Below are positions 1 through 8,518 of a DNA stretch of 38,923 nucleotides, piece by piece (position 1 is the first letter of the stretch; each line of letters starts with the position of its first letter). The DNA is taken from contig NZ_BQYM01000018.1 in assembly GCF_026008515.1 (NCBI RefSeq), forward strand, positions 1-38,923. Direction: 5' to 3'. This DNA is from Hoyosella levis (GTDB taxonomy: Bacteria; Actinomycetota; Actinomycetes; Mycobacteriales; Mycobacteriaceae). Under the pieces are notes generated by a model. It made no database searches. It saw only the letters and a list, made by a program, of their open reading frames with translations, and was not told the origin of the DNA. The position numbers were made by a program, and so were the translations under genes.

Positions 1-26
1 GTGGACGGCCGCGACGTGCATCCATG

Positions 27-57
27 CGCAACACCTCTTCTGCTAGAAGGTGTTGCG
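27..57. terminator. Hairpin beyond the 3' end of add
   Basis: CGCAACACC (27-35) pairs with GGTGTTGCG (49-57). An inner TTCT/AGAA stem carries a GCT loop and a two-base bulge. It lies about 130 bases beyond the add stop codon and could end transcription from either side. There is no U-tract, so the terminator role is inferred. Confidence 0.4.
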
Positions 58-75
58 ACCACCCCTTGAACCCAG

Positions 76-120
76 GTGCGAAACCCTGTCGCTTTTCGCA
101 CACTCGCGAAGGTTTCGCAC
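76..120. repeat. Inverted repeat with duplicated TTTCGCACACTC
   Basis: GTGCGAAACC (76-85) is the exact reverse complement of GGTTTCGCAC (111-120). The 12-mer TTTCGCACACTC also occurs twice in direct orientation, near 94-105 and 113-124. The reverse complement of part of this motif, GCGAGTGTGCGA, reappears at the other end of the window (38817-38828). It sits just beyond the add stop codon, so it may be a 3'-end element. Confidence 0.45.
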
Positions 121-189
121 ACTCTCGAGGAGAGCGGGCCACCGCACTCGCCGCGCGAGACATCGATCCCCGGGCGCTCGCGGGCGCGC

Positions 190-1284
190 CTAGCCGACCA
201 GCACCGCGTATCCCGGCTTGATCACGTCATCGATCAATGCCAGGCGCTTGTCGAACCGGTAGAACGCTGACTTCATCGCATTGATCGTGAAACGCTCCAG
301 GTCGCTCCAGCCATAGCCGAAAGCCTCGACGAGGTTCAGCATCTCCTCGCTCATCGAGGTATGGCTGATCAACCGATTGTCCGTGTTCACCGTCACCCGG
401 AACCGCAAGCGCGCCAGGGTATCGAACGGATGCTCCGCGATGCTCGACGCTGCTCCGGTCTGCACGTTCGAGCTCGGGCACAGCTCCAGCGGAATCCGCT
501 TGTCCCGCACATAGTTCGCCAGCAGCCCCAGCTCCACCGAACCATCCGCGCCGACCGCTATGTCATCCATGATGCGCACGCCGTGGCCCAGCCGATCGCA
601 CCCGCAATACGCCACCGCCTCATGAATGGACGGCAAGCCGAATGCCTCCCCCGCGTGGATGGTGAAATGCGCGTTCTCCCGCTGCAGGAACTCGAACGCG
701 TCCAGATGCCGCGACGGCGGAAACCCCACCTCGGCGCCCGCAATATCGAACCCGCAGGCGCCGCGCCCACGGAACCGCACCATCAGCTCCGCGATCTCGC
801 GCGATCGCGCCGCATGCCGCATCGCCGTCACCAGGCACCGCACCATGATCACGCGGCCCCCCTCCTCCTGGACCGCGCGCATCCCCTCCTCGAAGCCGGC
901 AATCGTCTGCTCCATCACCTCATCCAGCGACAAGCCACCATCGAGATGCTGCTCCGGCGCGAATCGAACCTCCGCATACACCACCCCATCCGCTGCCAGG
1001 TCCTCCACGCATTCCCGCGCGACCCGCCGCAACGCGTCGGCCGTCTGCATCACCGCCACCGTATGCGCGAACGTCTCCAGGTAGAGCTCCAGCGAGCCGC
1101 TATCCGCCGCGTCCCGGAACCATGCGCCGAGCTCCGCCTCGTCACGCGACGGCAACCCCCCGTAGCCGGCCTCGTCAGCCAGTTCGATTACTGTGCGAGG
1201 CCGCAGCCCTCCGTCGAGATGATCATGCAGCAGCACCTTCGGGGCCAAGCGGATCGAAGCCAGATCAAGCGGTGCAGCAGTCAT
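190..1284 (-). CDS. add: Adenosine deaminase
   Basis: Cytosolic zinc enzyme that deaminates adenosine and deoxyadenosine to inosine in purine salvage. The 364-aa product carries the family signatures: the HDHLDGGL metal-binding HxH near residue 19, the IHAGEAFG glutamate motif in the middle and VNTDNRL near the C-terminus. Translation is open further upstream to 1479, but the start at 1284 (MTAAP...) is chosen because it gives the N-terminus I remember for mycobacterial Add, and because upstream codons run into a repeated element. No clear Shine-Dalgarno is visible. It is followed in the minus direction by hairpins at 27-120. It belongs with deoA and cdd functionally, but here it is separated from deoA by an unrelated gene. 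Confidence 0.95.
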   Translation of the reverse strand: MTAAPLDLASIRLAPKVLLHDHLDGGLRPRTVIELADEAGYGGLPSRDEAELGAWFRDAADSGSLELYLETFAHTVAVMQTADALRRVARECVEDLAADGVVYAEVRFAPEQHLDGGLSLDEVMEQTIAGFEEGMRAVQEEGGRVIMVRCLVTAMRHAARSREIAELMVRFRGRGACGFDIAGAEVGFPPSRHLDAFEFLQRENAHFTIHAGEAFGLPSIHEAVAYCGCDRLGHGVRIMDDIAVGADGSVELGLLANYVRDKRIPLELCPSSNVQTGAASSIAEHPFDTLARLRFRVTVNTDNRLISHTSMSEEMLNLVEAFGYGWSDLERFTINAMKSAFYRFDKRLALIDDVIKPGYAVLVG

Positions 1285-1356
1285 GTCATCGACGGTAGCG
1301 GAACGCTCCATCGCTAGCAGGGCATCGATAACCGGGGCTCGTGGGATTCCCGTTGC

Positions 1357-1402
1357 GGCGGAGTTTCCGCGGCTGCCGGGTTCCCTTGGCGGAGTTTCCG
1401 CG
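1357..1402. repeat. 15-bp direct repeat pair
   Basis: GGCGGAGTTTCCGCG occurs exactly at 1357-1371 and again at 1388-1402, each preceded by a TTCCC-type stretch. The pair lies 22 bases from the 67-bp palindromic element at 1425, in non-coding DNA between add and the next minus-strand gene. Confidence 0.6.
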
Positions 1403-1424
1403 AGGAATCCCGGTGCCCCACAGC

Positions 1425-1491
1425 ATTTGCTAGCTAATGTCACCTTTCCCGTTTCGTGTCGCGGCGTGTCGCGTGACATTGGTCAGCAGAT
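1425..1491. repeat. 67-bp palindromic repeat, copy 1
   Basis: First of three copies of a 67-bp element. The outer arms are ATTTGCT and AGCAGAT (one G-T pair) and the inner arms ATGTCAC and GTGACAT. The core CGTGTCGCGGCGTGTCGCG is identical in all copies and is itself a direct duplication of CGTGTCGCG. It lies just beyond the stop codon of the minus-strand gene at 1523. It could be a bidirectional terminator, a REP/MITE-like element or a protein-binding site. Confidence 0.8.
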
Positions 1492-1522
1492 TTCGCGCGG
1501 GGCCAGGCAGCCCCCGGCCAGC

Positions 1523-2572
1523 TCACTGCGGCAGCGTTGCACGGCAGGGCGCTGGAGAGGGCCAGTCCCCCGGCCCCGGCGCGACCGGCCCCGTCCCAGG
1601 AACATGCTTCCACCACTGCATCGGCACGTTGCGAACCGGATTCCGCGCCAGCAGGCCGGCCATCCGCGCGCCGAGTGACTGCAGGTCCGTGGTGTGCGGG
1701 TATCCAAACCGCAGGAGGTCCAGGCCACACTCGTGCCGGAGGATCCACTCGCGCTCGGCCTGGCGCATGACAATGCTGTGCGCATCGGGGCGATCGTTGT
1801 ACTTCACGGCACCATCCGCCTCGATGGCCACCCAGTGATGTGGCCACAAGCCATCGACGCGAAACTTCGGATAGCCGGGGCCGACCCACGCGTTCGGCAC
1901 CAAGGCAGGCAGCCCGGCCTGGATGCTGGCGAACCTACCGAGGCTCTCGAGGGGCGACTCCGCGGCCGGCGATGCATGCGCGGCGATCCACCGGGCGCGC
2001 GCCGCCCCTTTCCACCCCGCTACGTGATTGGCCGGCTCTGTGAGATCCGCGCCACGCCGCACCGCCGCTTCGGCCACCATCAATGCCGTCGGCAACGGGG
2101 CTTGAAGGGCCACAGTGGTTGCCGCCATCCCCATGCTCACGACTCGTGCTTCCGCACGCACGCCGAGATAGTGGTCCGTCAACGTCGCCCGGCGCACCCG
2201 CGCCACGCTCGTGGACCATCCACCGGCACCGCCGCACGACGGTCCTATTGCCTCCAGATACGGAGGCGGGGAGCCGCGCGACGGCAATCCCCACATGGAC
2301 GCAGCCGACCATCCCGAGAGATGAAGCTGGCGTGGCGCATTGCGCGCGAACGCGGCCACGCACAGGGCGAACATCTCCCACGGCGGAAGTTGCTCCCCCA
2401 GTGCAGCATCGGCATACATCGTGGGCATGGGCCGAAGCAGCGTGCCTGATCCGACGAGCCGTCCAAGACGTTGCCTGCTGATACCGGATTCACGGGCCTC
2501 GGTTGTGTGGATGACGCCGCCGCGGCGGTGCAGGAGGTAGCGGATGTCCTCAGGAATGGCTGGCACGGGCAT
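1523..2572 (-). CDS. AbiEi-like N-terminal / DUF559-like nuclease-fold protein
   Basis: This 349-aa protein resembles actinobacterial proteins annotated as type IV toxin-antitoxin AbiEi-family antitoxin-domain proteins. The N-terminal 60 residues look like a winged helix (PEDIRYLLHRRGGVIHTTEA...GISRQRLGRLVGSGTLLRP). The C-terminal part resembles DUF559/Vsr-type PD-(D/E)XK nucleases, with candidate residues Glu209 (PLESLGR), Asp240 (FRVDGLW), Glu251 and Asp253 (AIEADG) and Lys257. No AbiEii-type toxin gene is next to it, so a toxin-antitoxin role is not supported here. It stands alone between add and deoA, splitting a cluster usually found together, and is bracketed by 67-bp repeat copies 1 and 2. 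Biological function is unknown. Confidence 0.75.
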   Translation of the reverse strand: MPVPAIPEDIRYLLHRRGGVIHTTEARESGISRQRLGRLVGSGTLLRPMPTMYADAALGEQLPPWEMFALCVAAFARNAPRQLHLSGWSAASMWGLPSRGSPPPYLEAIGPSCGGAGGWSTSVARVRRATLTDHYLGVRAEARVVSMGMAATTVALQAPLPTALMVAEAAVRRGADLTEPANHVAGWKGAARARWIAAHASPAAESPLESLGRFASIQAGLPALVPNAWVGPGYPKFRVDGLWPHHWVAIEADGAVKYNDRPDAHSIVMRQAEREWILRHECGLDLLRFGYPHTTDLQSLGARMAGLLARNPVRNVPMQWWKHVPGTGPVAPGPGDWPSPAPCRATLPQ

Positions 2573-2720
2573 ATCGTGCCGGTTCGCCGCGGTCCCGACG
2601 GGTTCCTAGCCGTGACCTGTGGATAGCTTGATTTCTATCCACAAGCAAGCGGGCACGGGCAGTTCATGCGCCAGGGCTGCCGAGCGCGCTAGACGTTGGC
2701 TCACCGAGCGCCACCAAAAG

Positions 2721-2787
2721 ATCTGCTAGCCGATGTCACGTTTCCGCTGCCGTGTCGCGGCGTGTCGCGAGACATTAGCTAGCAGAT
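2721..2787. repeat. 67-bp palindromic repeat, copy 2
   Basis: Second copy, with the best outer arms: ATCTGCTAGC (2721-2730) exactly matches the reverse complement of GCTAGCAGAT (2778-2787). The inner GTGACAT arm has become GAGACAT, weakening that stem. The 19-bp core is unchanged. It lies 3' of deoA, separated from the stop codon by a tandem repeat. Confidence 0.8.
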
Positions 2788-2800
2788 TTCGCGCGCCCCA

Positions 2801-2860
2801 CCCCAGCCTGCGACCCCCCAGCCTGCGACCCCCCAGCCCGCGACCACCCAGCCTGCGACC
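2801..2860. repeat. 15-bp tandem repeat, four copies
   Basis: Four consecutive units of about CCCCAGCCTGCGACC run from 2801 to 2860, with a partial fifth entering the deoA stop codon. The units differ by one or two bases. The stretch lies between 67-bp repeat copy 2 and the deoA 3' end. It is a likely variable-number locus. Confidence 0.8.
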
Positions 2861-2866
2861 ACCCAC

Positions 2867-4147
2867 CTAGGCGATGCGCTCGTGCACGAGCACCCGCCGT
2901 GGCGCGGATTCCCCGATGCTCCACGCGCCATCAAGCGCGGCAAGGGCGGCCGGGAATCGCTCGGGGGTATCGGTGTGCAGCGTGATGAGGGGTTGTCCGG
3001 CGGTGATGGTGTCGCCGACCTGTACGTGCCATTGGACACCAGCGGCGGCTTGCACGGGGTCGCCGAGCTTCTGCCGTCCGGCGCCAAGCCGCCAGGCCGC
3101 GATGCCTACCCCCATGGCGTCGAGGTGGGTGAGGATCCCGCTCTCGGGGGCGGTGATGGTCTCGGTCGCGCGGGCGGTGGGCAGCTCGGCATCGGGGTCG
3201 CCGCCCTGGGCCCGGATCATCTTCTTCCAGGTGTCCATGGCGCGGCCATCGGCGAGCGCGTCGGCGGGGTCGGTTCCGGTGATGCCTGCGGCGTCGAGCA
3301 TCTCGCGGGCGAGGGCGAGAGTGAGCTCGATGATGTCGGCCGGTCCCCCGCCCTCCAGGACCTCGACGGATTCGCGCACTTCGAGGGCATTTCCGGCCGT
3401 CAGGCCGAGGGGCGTGCTCATGTCGGTGAGCAGCGCGGAGGTGCGGACTCCGGAATCGTTGCCGAGGTCGACCATGGTGCGAGCGAGCTCCCGGGCATCG
3501 TCGAGGTTCTTCATGAACGCTCCGGCGCCGGCCTTGACGTCGAGGACGAGCGCGCTGGTCCCCTCGGCGATCTTCTTGCTCATGATGGAGCTGGCGATGA
3601 GCGCGATGGATTCGACGGTGCCGGTGACGTCGCGCAGCGCGTAGAGCTTCTTGTCGGCGGGGGCGAGGCCGCTTCCGGCGGCGCAGACCACGGCGCCGAC
3701 ATCGTTGAGCTGGGCCAGCATCTCGTCGTTGGACAAAGTTGCGCGCCAGCCGGCGATGGATTCGAGCTTGTCGAGGGTGCCGCCGGTGTGGCCGAGGCCG
3801 CGGCCGGAGAGCTGGGGCACGGCGGCGCCGCACGCGGCGACCAGCGGCGCGAGGGGCAGGGTGATCTTGTCGCCAACGCCACCGGTGGAGTGCTTGTCGA
3901 CGGTGGGCGTGCCAAGGTGCTTGAAGTCCATGCGCTCGCCGGAGTTGATCATGGCGTGGGTCCAGCGGGCGATCTCGGTGCGGTCCATGCCGCGCAGGAG
4001 GATGGCCATCGCGAGCGCGGACATCTGCTCGTCGTGGACGTCGCCGCGCGTGTAGGCGTCGATGATCCAGTCGATCTGCCCGCCGCTGAGGGCGTGGCCA
4101 TCGCGCTTGGCCCGGATGATGGTGACGGCGTCGTGGTGAGTGCTCAT
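2867..4147 (-). CDS. deoA: Thymidine phosphorylase
   Basis: Cytosolic enzyme that splits thymidine and deoxyuridine with phosphate into the base and deoxyribose-1-phosphate in pyrimidine salvage. The 426-aa length matches the family (about 430-440). Visible signatures are the N-terminal helical region with RGMDRTEIARWT, the glycine-rich phosphate-binding KHSTGGVGDK near residue 84, the SGRGLGHTGGTLDK loop, and the conserved MSKKIAEG and VLDVKAGAGAFM segments. Start ATG at 4147. Together with cdd immediately upstream it supplies substrate flow from cytidine to uridine and deoxyuridine. The order cdd-deoA-add next to sdh is the mycobacterial order. Confidence 0.95.
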   Translation of the reverse strand: MSTHHDAVTIIRAKRDGHALSGGQIDWIIDAYTRGDVHDEQMSALAMAILLRGMDRTEIARWTHAMINSGERMDFKHLGTPTVDKHSTGGVGDKITLPLAPLVAACGAAVPQLSGRGLGHTGGTLDKLESIAGWRATLSNDEMLAQLNDVGAVVCAAGSGLAPADKKLYALRDVTGTVESIALIASSIMSKKIAEGTSALVLDVKAGAGAFMKNLDDARELARTMVDLGNDSGVRTSALLTDMSTPLGLTAGNALEVRESVEVLEGGGPADIIELTLALAREMLDAAGITGTDPADALADGRAMDTWKKMIRAQGGDPDAELPTARATETITAPESGILTHLDAMGVGIAAWRLGAGRQKLGDPVQAAAGVQWHVQVGDTITAGQPLITLHTDTPERFPAALAALDGAWSIGESAPRRVLVHERIA

Positions 4148-4201
4148 GGCTGGCAGGTCCTTACTCTCGACAGGTCCGGAGGCGTGGCGGGCGGCTAGGG
4201 C

Positions 4202-4248
4202 TGGGGCTGCTGCGAATCTGGGGCTGCTCCGGCGATTCTGGGGCTGCT
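4202..4248. repeat. Three direct copies of TGGGGCTGCT
   Basis: TGGGGCTGCT occurs at 4202-4211, 4219-4228 and 4239-4248 in the 128-base gap between cdd and deoA. Spacing is irregular (17 and 20). No coding or clear regulatory role is visible. Confidence 0.5.
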
Positions 4249-4275
4249 GCGCCCGCCCAAGGGCCGGGGTGCGCG

Positions 4276-4680
4276 CTATTGCTGCCCGGCGGCGTAGTCC
4301 TCGGGACCGAAGGCGCGCGGGAGCAGCTCGCTGAGCGGGATGGGGCCGTCGGGGGCGCCAATGAGCATCGTGGGGCCGCCATGCTCATGGAGGAGCTGGC
4401 GGCAGCGTCCGCAGGGCATGAGGTACTCGCCCCGGCTGTCGACGCAGGCGAGGGCGGCGAGGCGTCCGCCGCCGGTGGTGTGGAGCTGGGAAACGACGCT
4501 GCACTCGGCGCAGAGGGTCAGTCCGAATGAGATGTTTTCCACATTGCAACCCGTGATGATCCTGCCGTCGGTTGTGCTAGCTGCAGCTCCGACGGGGAAT
4601 CGCGAGTAGGGGGCGTAGGCGTTGCGCATGGTTTCGATTGCTGCGCTACGCAGGGTTTTCCATTCGGCTACCATGGTCAT
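4276..4680 (-). CDS. cdd: Cytidine deaminase
   Basis: Cytosolic zinc enzyme converting cytidine and deoxycytidine to uridine and deoxyuridine. The 134-aa product is normal for the homotetrameric form. It has the PYSRFPVGAA substrate-binding segment, GCNVENISFGLTLCAE with the catalytic CAE (zinc Cys and proton-shuttle Glu) and the PCGRC pair of zinc cysteines. The frame is open upstream to 4752, but the family normally starts just before the EWKTLR segment. ATG at 4680 (MTMVAEW) is preferred, with ATG 4674 as the alternative. It diverges from sdhC and is probably the first gene of a cdd-deoA unit. Confidence 0.94.
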   Translation of the reverse strand: MTMVAEWKTLRSAAIETMRNAYAPYSRFPVGAAASTTDGRIITGCNVENISFGLTLCAECSVVSQLHTTGGGRLAALACVDSRGEYLMPCGRCRQLLHEHGGPTMLIGAPDGPIPLSELLPRAFGPEDYAAGQQ

Positions 4681-4951
4681 CACCGTGGTTTCGTGTCGGG
4701 TTTTCTGTTGGTGGGACAGGGTGGGCCACGGCCATGCAACTGAATATGGCAAGGCAACCCTAAATAATACCCGCAGGTCAAAACCTTATATCCGGCTGCA
4801 ACCCACGGAACTGGAAGGACTACAGTTCTCTGTGTCAGCTTAGGTTCACGCCGGACCTCTGTCGCGAAGCGCCCTGCTGACACCGACAACACAGGGACGC
4901 GCCTGACGGGACCTGCGGCGCCCACCGATGACACTGGAGGCAGAGCTCTCA
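4681..4951. promoter_or_regulatory. Divergent cdd / sdhC promoter region
   Basis: This 271-base region has an AT-rich centre (about 4740-4800) that is unusual for the window and should hold both promoters. TATGGCAAGGCAACCCTAA (4745-4763), read on the minus strand, matches the DtxR/IdeR consensus at about 13 of 19 positions, which is weak. CTTATAT near 4784 could be a -10 element for sdhC. A GGAGG at 4936-4940 precedes the sdhC ATG chosen at 4952. Confidence 0.4.
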
Positions 4952-5356
4952 ATGACCAGCACACAAGACGCCACTGGGCAGGTGGTGCGCACACGATCGA
5001 TATACCGGGGCGATCCCGGCATGTGGTCCTGGGTCCTGCATCGGATCACAGGCGTCACGCTCTTCTTCTTCTTGTTCGTGCACGTCCTCGATACCGCCCT
5101 CGTCCGGGTCAGCCCCGAGATGTATGACGCGGTCATCGAGACGTACAAGAACCCCATCGTCGGCACGCTCGAGCTCGGATTGCTCGGCGCCGTCGTCTAT
5201 CACGCGTTCAATGGCCTCCGCGTGATCCTTATCGACTTCTGGTCCAAGGGGCCGAAGTACCAGCGGATCATGTTCTGGATCGTGCTCGCCATCTCCGTCG
5301 CGATCATGATCCCCGCCTCTGGCCGCATCTTCTACTTGCTGTTCGGGAGCTTGTGA
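4952..5356 (+). CDS. sdhC: Succinate dehydrogenase cytochrome b556 subunit
   Basis: Membrane anchor subunit of respiratory complex II, helping bind heme and quinone. The 134-aa protein has three predicted membrane helices. They lie around ITGVTLFFFLFVHVLDTALV, the TLELGLLGAVVYHAFNGLRVILI segment and IMFWIVLAISVAIMI. The HRITG and YHAFNGLR motifs are typical of SdhC, and the histidine in LFVHVLD is a heme-ligand candidate. An ATG at 4928 is in frame, but ATG 4952 has GGAGG eleven bases upstream and is preferred. Its stop codon overlaps the sdhD start (TGATG), indicating translational coupling. Confidence 0.92.
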   Translation: MTSTQDATGQVVRTRSIYRGDPGMWSWVLHRITGVTLFFFLFVHVLDTALVRVSPEMYDAVIETYKNPIVGTLELGLLGAVVYHAFNGLRVILIDFWSKGPKYQRIMFWIVLAISVAIMIPASGRIFYLLFGSL

Positions 5357-5808
5357 TGACTTCTTCGGAGACCCCCGCCGCCAAGACCGTGGCCACGTCC
5401 TACGATCGCCCCGCCGCGTTGTCGCTGCCCCGCACCCCGCGGCGCAGCAACACCAACAACTTCGAGATGTGGGCATGGCTGTTCATGCGCATCTCCGGGC
5501 TGCTGCTGATCTTCCTGGTCATCGGCCATATCTCGATCATGCTGCTGCTCGACGACGGAGTGCACCGCATCAACTTCGCGTTCGTCGCTGGCCGCTGGGC
5601 GAGCCCGTTCTGGCAGTTCTGGGACTTGTCGATGCTGTGGCTCGCGCAGCTGCACGGCGGCAATGGCCTGCGCACCGTCATCAATGACTACGCGCGCAAG
5701 GACTCGACCCGCTTCTGGCTGCAGACGCTGCTAGCAATCTCGATCGTGCTCATCACCGTGCTGGGCACGTACGTAATCTTCACGTTCGACCCGAACATCA
5801 CAGGCTGA
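5356..5808 (+). CDS. sdhD: Succinate dehydrogenase membrane anchor subunit
   Basis: Second hydrophobic anchor of complex II (150 aa). It has three membrane helices: MRISGLLLIFLVIGHISIML, a central segment around WQFWDLSMLWLAQLHGGNGLRTV, and LLAISIVLITVLGTYVIF. GHISIM and LHGGNGLR are family-typical, with histidines available for heme and quinone. A GTG three bases upstream is in frame, but the ATG in the TGATG overlap with sdhC is the natural start. Eleven bases separate it from sdhA. Confidence 0.92.
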   Translation: MTSSETPAAKTVATSYDRPAALSLPRTPRRSNTNNFEMWAWLFMRISGLLLIFLVIGHISIMLLLDDGVHRINFAFVAGRWASPFWQFWDLSMLWLAQLHGGNGLRTVINDYARKDSTRFWLQTLLAISIVLITVLGTYVIFTFDPNITG

Positions 5809-5819
5809 GCGAGGCACAC

Positions 5820-7586
5820 ATGCAAGAACACCGTTACGACGTGATCATCGTCGGCGCTGGCGGAGCCGGAATGCGCGCCGCCATCGAGGCTGGTCCGCGC
5901 GCCCGCACCGCCGTGCTGACAAAGCTCTACCCCACCCGTTCGCATACCGGCGCGGCCCAGGGCGGCATGTGCGCCGCTCTGGCGAACGTCGAGGAGGACA
6001 ACTGGGAGTGGCACACCTTCGACACCGTCAAGGGTGGCGACTACCTCGTTGACCAGGACGCTGCGGAGATCATGGCCAAGGAGGCCATCGACGCGGTCCT
6101 CGACCTCGAGAAGATGGGCCTTCCGTTCAACCGCACGCCCGAGGGCAAGATCGACCAGCGGCGCTTCGGCGGCCACACCCGCGACCATGGCAAGGCGCCG
6201 GTCCGGCGTGCCTGCTACGCCGCGGACCGCACCGGCCACATGATCCTGCAGACCCTCTACCAGAACTGCGTCAAGCATGGCGTCGAGTTCTTCAACGAGT
6301 TCTATGTGCTCGATCTGTGCCTGAGCGAGACCGCCGAGGGCACCGTCGCCACCGGCGTGGTGGCCTACGAGCTCTCCACCGGCGAGATCCACGTCTTCCA
6401 CGCGAAGTCGATCGTGTTCGCCACGGGCGGCTCGGGCCGCATGTACAAGACCACCTCGAATGCCCACACCCTCACCGGTGACGGCATGGCGATCGTGCTC
6501 CGCAAGGGCCTGCCGCTCGAGGACATGGAGTTCCACCAGTTCCATCCGACAGGCCTCGCGGGGCTTGGCATCCTCATCTCCGAGGCGGTGCGCGGCGAGG
6601 GCGGCATCCTTCGCAACGCGGACGGCGAGCGCTTCATGGAGCGCTACGCGCCGACCATCAAGGACCTCGCCCCGCGCGACATCGTGGCCCGGTCCATGGT
6701 CCTCGAGGTCCTCGAGGGGCGCGGCGCAGGCCCGAACAAGGACTACGTCTACATCGACGTGACCCACCTCGGCGCGGATGTGCTCGAGGAGAAGCTGCCG
6801 GACATCACCGAGTTCTCCCGCACCTACCTCGGTGTGGACCCGGTGACGGAGCTCGTCCCCGTGTTCCCGACCTGCCACTACGTGATGGGCGGCATCCCCA
6901 CACTCGTCACCGGCGAGGTTCTCAAGGACAACGACACCGTCGTCAAGGGCCTCTACGCGGCCGGCGAGTGCGCATGCGTCTCGGTGCATGGCGCCAACCG
7001 CCTCGGCACCAACTCGCTGCTCGACATCAACGTGTTCGGCCGTCGCGCCGGCATCGCTGCTGCCGACTACGCCACCCAGTCGGAGCTCGTGCCACTGCCC
7101 GAGTCCCCCGAGGGCATGGTGCAGGAGTGGATGAAGCTCATGCTGTCCGATCGCGGCAATGAGCGCGTCGCCGATATCCGCATCGAGCTGCAGGCGACCA
7201 TGGACCGCAACGCCTCGGTCTTCCGCACCGAGGAGACCCTCAAGCAGGCGCTCGAGGATGTCCGCGTGCTCAAGGAGCGCTACAGCCGGGTCCAGGTGCA
7301 GGACAAGGGCAAGCGGTACAACAGTGATCTCCTCGAGGCCGTCGAGCTCGGGTTCCTGCTCGAGCTGGCCGAGGTCACCGTGGCCGGGGCGCTGAACCGG
7401 AAGGAGTCCCGCGGCGGGCACGCCCGCGAGGACTACCCCGACCGGGACGACACCAACTTCATGCGCCACACCATGGCCTACAAGCAGGTGCCGAAGGACA
7501 GCCGCGCGCCGCTGATCTCCGACATCACGCTGGACTACAAGCCAGTGACCTTCACCCGCTACGAGCCGATGGAGCGTAAGTACTGA
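5820..7586 (+). CDS. sdhA: Succinate dehydrogenase flavoprotein subunit
   Basis: Catalytic subunit oxidising succinate to fumarate on the cytoplasmic face of the membrane. The 588 aa show the N-terminal dinucleotide fold VIIVGAGGAGMRAA, the SHTGAAQGG segment whose His42 should carry covalent FAD, and RFGGHTRDHGKAPVRRACYAADRTG. They also show EFHQFHPTG, HYVMGGIPT and the NRLGTNSLLDINVFGRRAG substrate/flavin region. The C-terminus YEPMERKY is the one I recall from mycobacterial SdhA. The stop codon overlaps the sdhB start. All catalytic motifs are intact. Confidence 0.97.
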   Translation: MQEHRYDVIIVGAGGAGMRAAIEAGPRARTAVLTKLYPTRSHTGAAQGGMCAALANVEEDNWEWHTFDTVKGGDYLVDQDAAEIMAKEAIDAVLDLEKMGLPFNRTPEGKIDQRRFGGHTRDHGKAPVRRACYAADRTGHMILQTLYQNCVKHGVEFFNEFYVLDLCLSETAEGTVATGVVAYELSTGEIHVFHAKSIVFATGGSGRMYKTTSNAHTLTGDGMAIVLRKGLPLEDMEFHQFHPTGLAGLGILISEAVRGEGGILRNADGERFMERYAPTIKDLAPRDIVARSMVLEVLEGRGAGPNKDYVYIDVTHLGADVLEEKLPDITEFSRTYLGVDPVTELVPVFPTCHYVMGGIPTLVTGEVLKDNDTVVKGLYAAGECACVSVHGANRLGTNSLLDINVFGRRAGIAAADYATQSELVPLPESPEGMVQEWMKLMLSDRGNERVADIRIELQATMDRNASVFRTEETLKQALEDVRVLKERYSRVQVQDKGKRYNSDLLEAVELGFLLELAEVTVAGALNRKESRGGHAREDYPDRDDTNFMRHTMAYKQVPKDSRAPLISDITLDYKPVTFTRYEPMERKY

Positions 7587-8362
7587 TGACTGCCACCGTT
7601 TCCGCCGAGACAGGCCAGCGTCCACTTCCGCCGGTGCCCGAGGGCGCGACGATGGTCACGCTCAAGATCCGGCGCTTCAATCCGGAGGACCCGGACGCGC
7701 AGGGCTTCGAGGAGTTCGAGGTCCCAGCCCTGCCCTCCGACCGGCTGCTGAACCTGCTGCACTACGTCAAGTGGTACATCGATGGCTCGCTGACGTTCCG
7801 GCGCTCCTGCGCGCACGGCGTGTGCGGCTCCGATGCCATGCGCATCAACGGGGTCAACCGGCTCGCCTGCAAGATCCTCATGAAGGACATGCTGTCGAAG
7901 GACGGCAAGCCGATCACCGTGACGGTCGAGCCGATCCGCGGACTTCCCGTCGAGAAGGACCTCATTGTCGACATGGAGCCGTTCTTCGACGCGTTCCGTG
8001 CCGTCAAGCCGTTCCTCATCGCCAACGGCCAGGAGCCCACGCGCGAGCGCATCCAGTCCCAGGAGGACCGGGCTCGCTTCGACGACACCACCAAGTGCAT
8101 CCTGTGCGCCTGCTGCACCACCTCGTGCCCCGTGTTCTGGCACGACGGCTCGTACTTCGGGCCCGCGGCGATCGTCAACGCGCACCGGTTCATCTTCGAC
8201 AGCCGCGATGAGGGTGCTGCCGAGCGGCTCGAGATCCTCAACGACATGGACGGCGTGTGGCGCTGCCGCACCACCTTCAACTGCACCGAGTCCTGCCCTC
8301 GCGGCATCCAGGTGACGAAGGCGATCCAAGAGGTCAAGCGGGCACTCTTGTTCGCGCGCTGA
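7586..8362 (+). CDS. sdhB: Succinate dehydrogenase iron-sulfur subunit
   Basis: Electron-transfer subunit of complex II (258 aa) carrying three iron-sulfur centres. The 2Fe-2S ligands lie in the RRSCAHGVCGSDAM segment and the Cys of NRLACKIL. The 4Fe-4S and 3Fe-4S ligands lie in CILCACCTTSCPVFW and CTESCPRG. It starts in a TGATG overlap with sdhA and is the last gene of the operon, closed 15 bases later by a strong terminator. Confidence 0.96.
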   Translation: MTATVSAETGQRPLPPVPEGATMVTLKIRRFNPEDPDAQGFEEFEVPALPSDRLLNLLHYVKWYIDGSLTFRRSCAHGVCGSDAMRINGVNRLACKILMKDMLSKDGKPITVTVEPIRGLPVEKDLIVDMEPFFDAFRAVKPFLIANGQEPTRERIQSQEDRARFDDTTKCILCACCTTSCPVFWHDGSYFGPAAIVNAHRFIFDSRDEGAAERLEILNDMDGVWRCRTTFNCTESCPRGIQVTKAIQEVKRALLFAR

Positions 8363-8376
8363 CCAGCGAATGCATT

Positions 8377-8410
8377 AAGAGGGGCACCCCGCGCCAGGGG
8401 TGCCCCTCTT
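8377..8410 (+). terminator. Rho-independent terminator of sdhCDAB
   Basis: AAGAGGGGCACCCC (8377-8390) pairs perfectly with GGGGTGCCCCTCTT (8397-8410) around a six-base loop: a 14-bp stem followed by a short T-rich run. It starts 15 bases after the sdhB stop. Confidence 0.9.
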
Positions 8411-8518
8411 TGCTTGCTCGGGACACCCTGCGCCACCAGCGCATGGACCGCCGCGACCACCGGGGCGCGGTAGGCTGGTAACTGGGCAGCCGCCTCGCTC
8501 GAACCAAGGGAGACCCCG

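Noticed and set aside
1523-2572. Complete type IV toxin-antitoxin (AbiE) system
   Set aside because: Only the antitoxin-like domain is present, with no AbiEii-type nucleotidyltransferase gene beside it.
2882-4198. 438-codon open frame antisense to deoA
   Set aside because: Glycine- and aspartate-rich shadow frame of an intact thymidine phosphorylase.
5688-7625. 645-codon open frame antisense to sdhA
   Set aside because: High-GC shadow of sdhA; composition is His/Val/Leu/Arg-skewed, no ribosome site, and sdhA has every catalytic motif.
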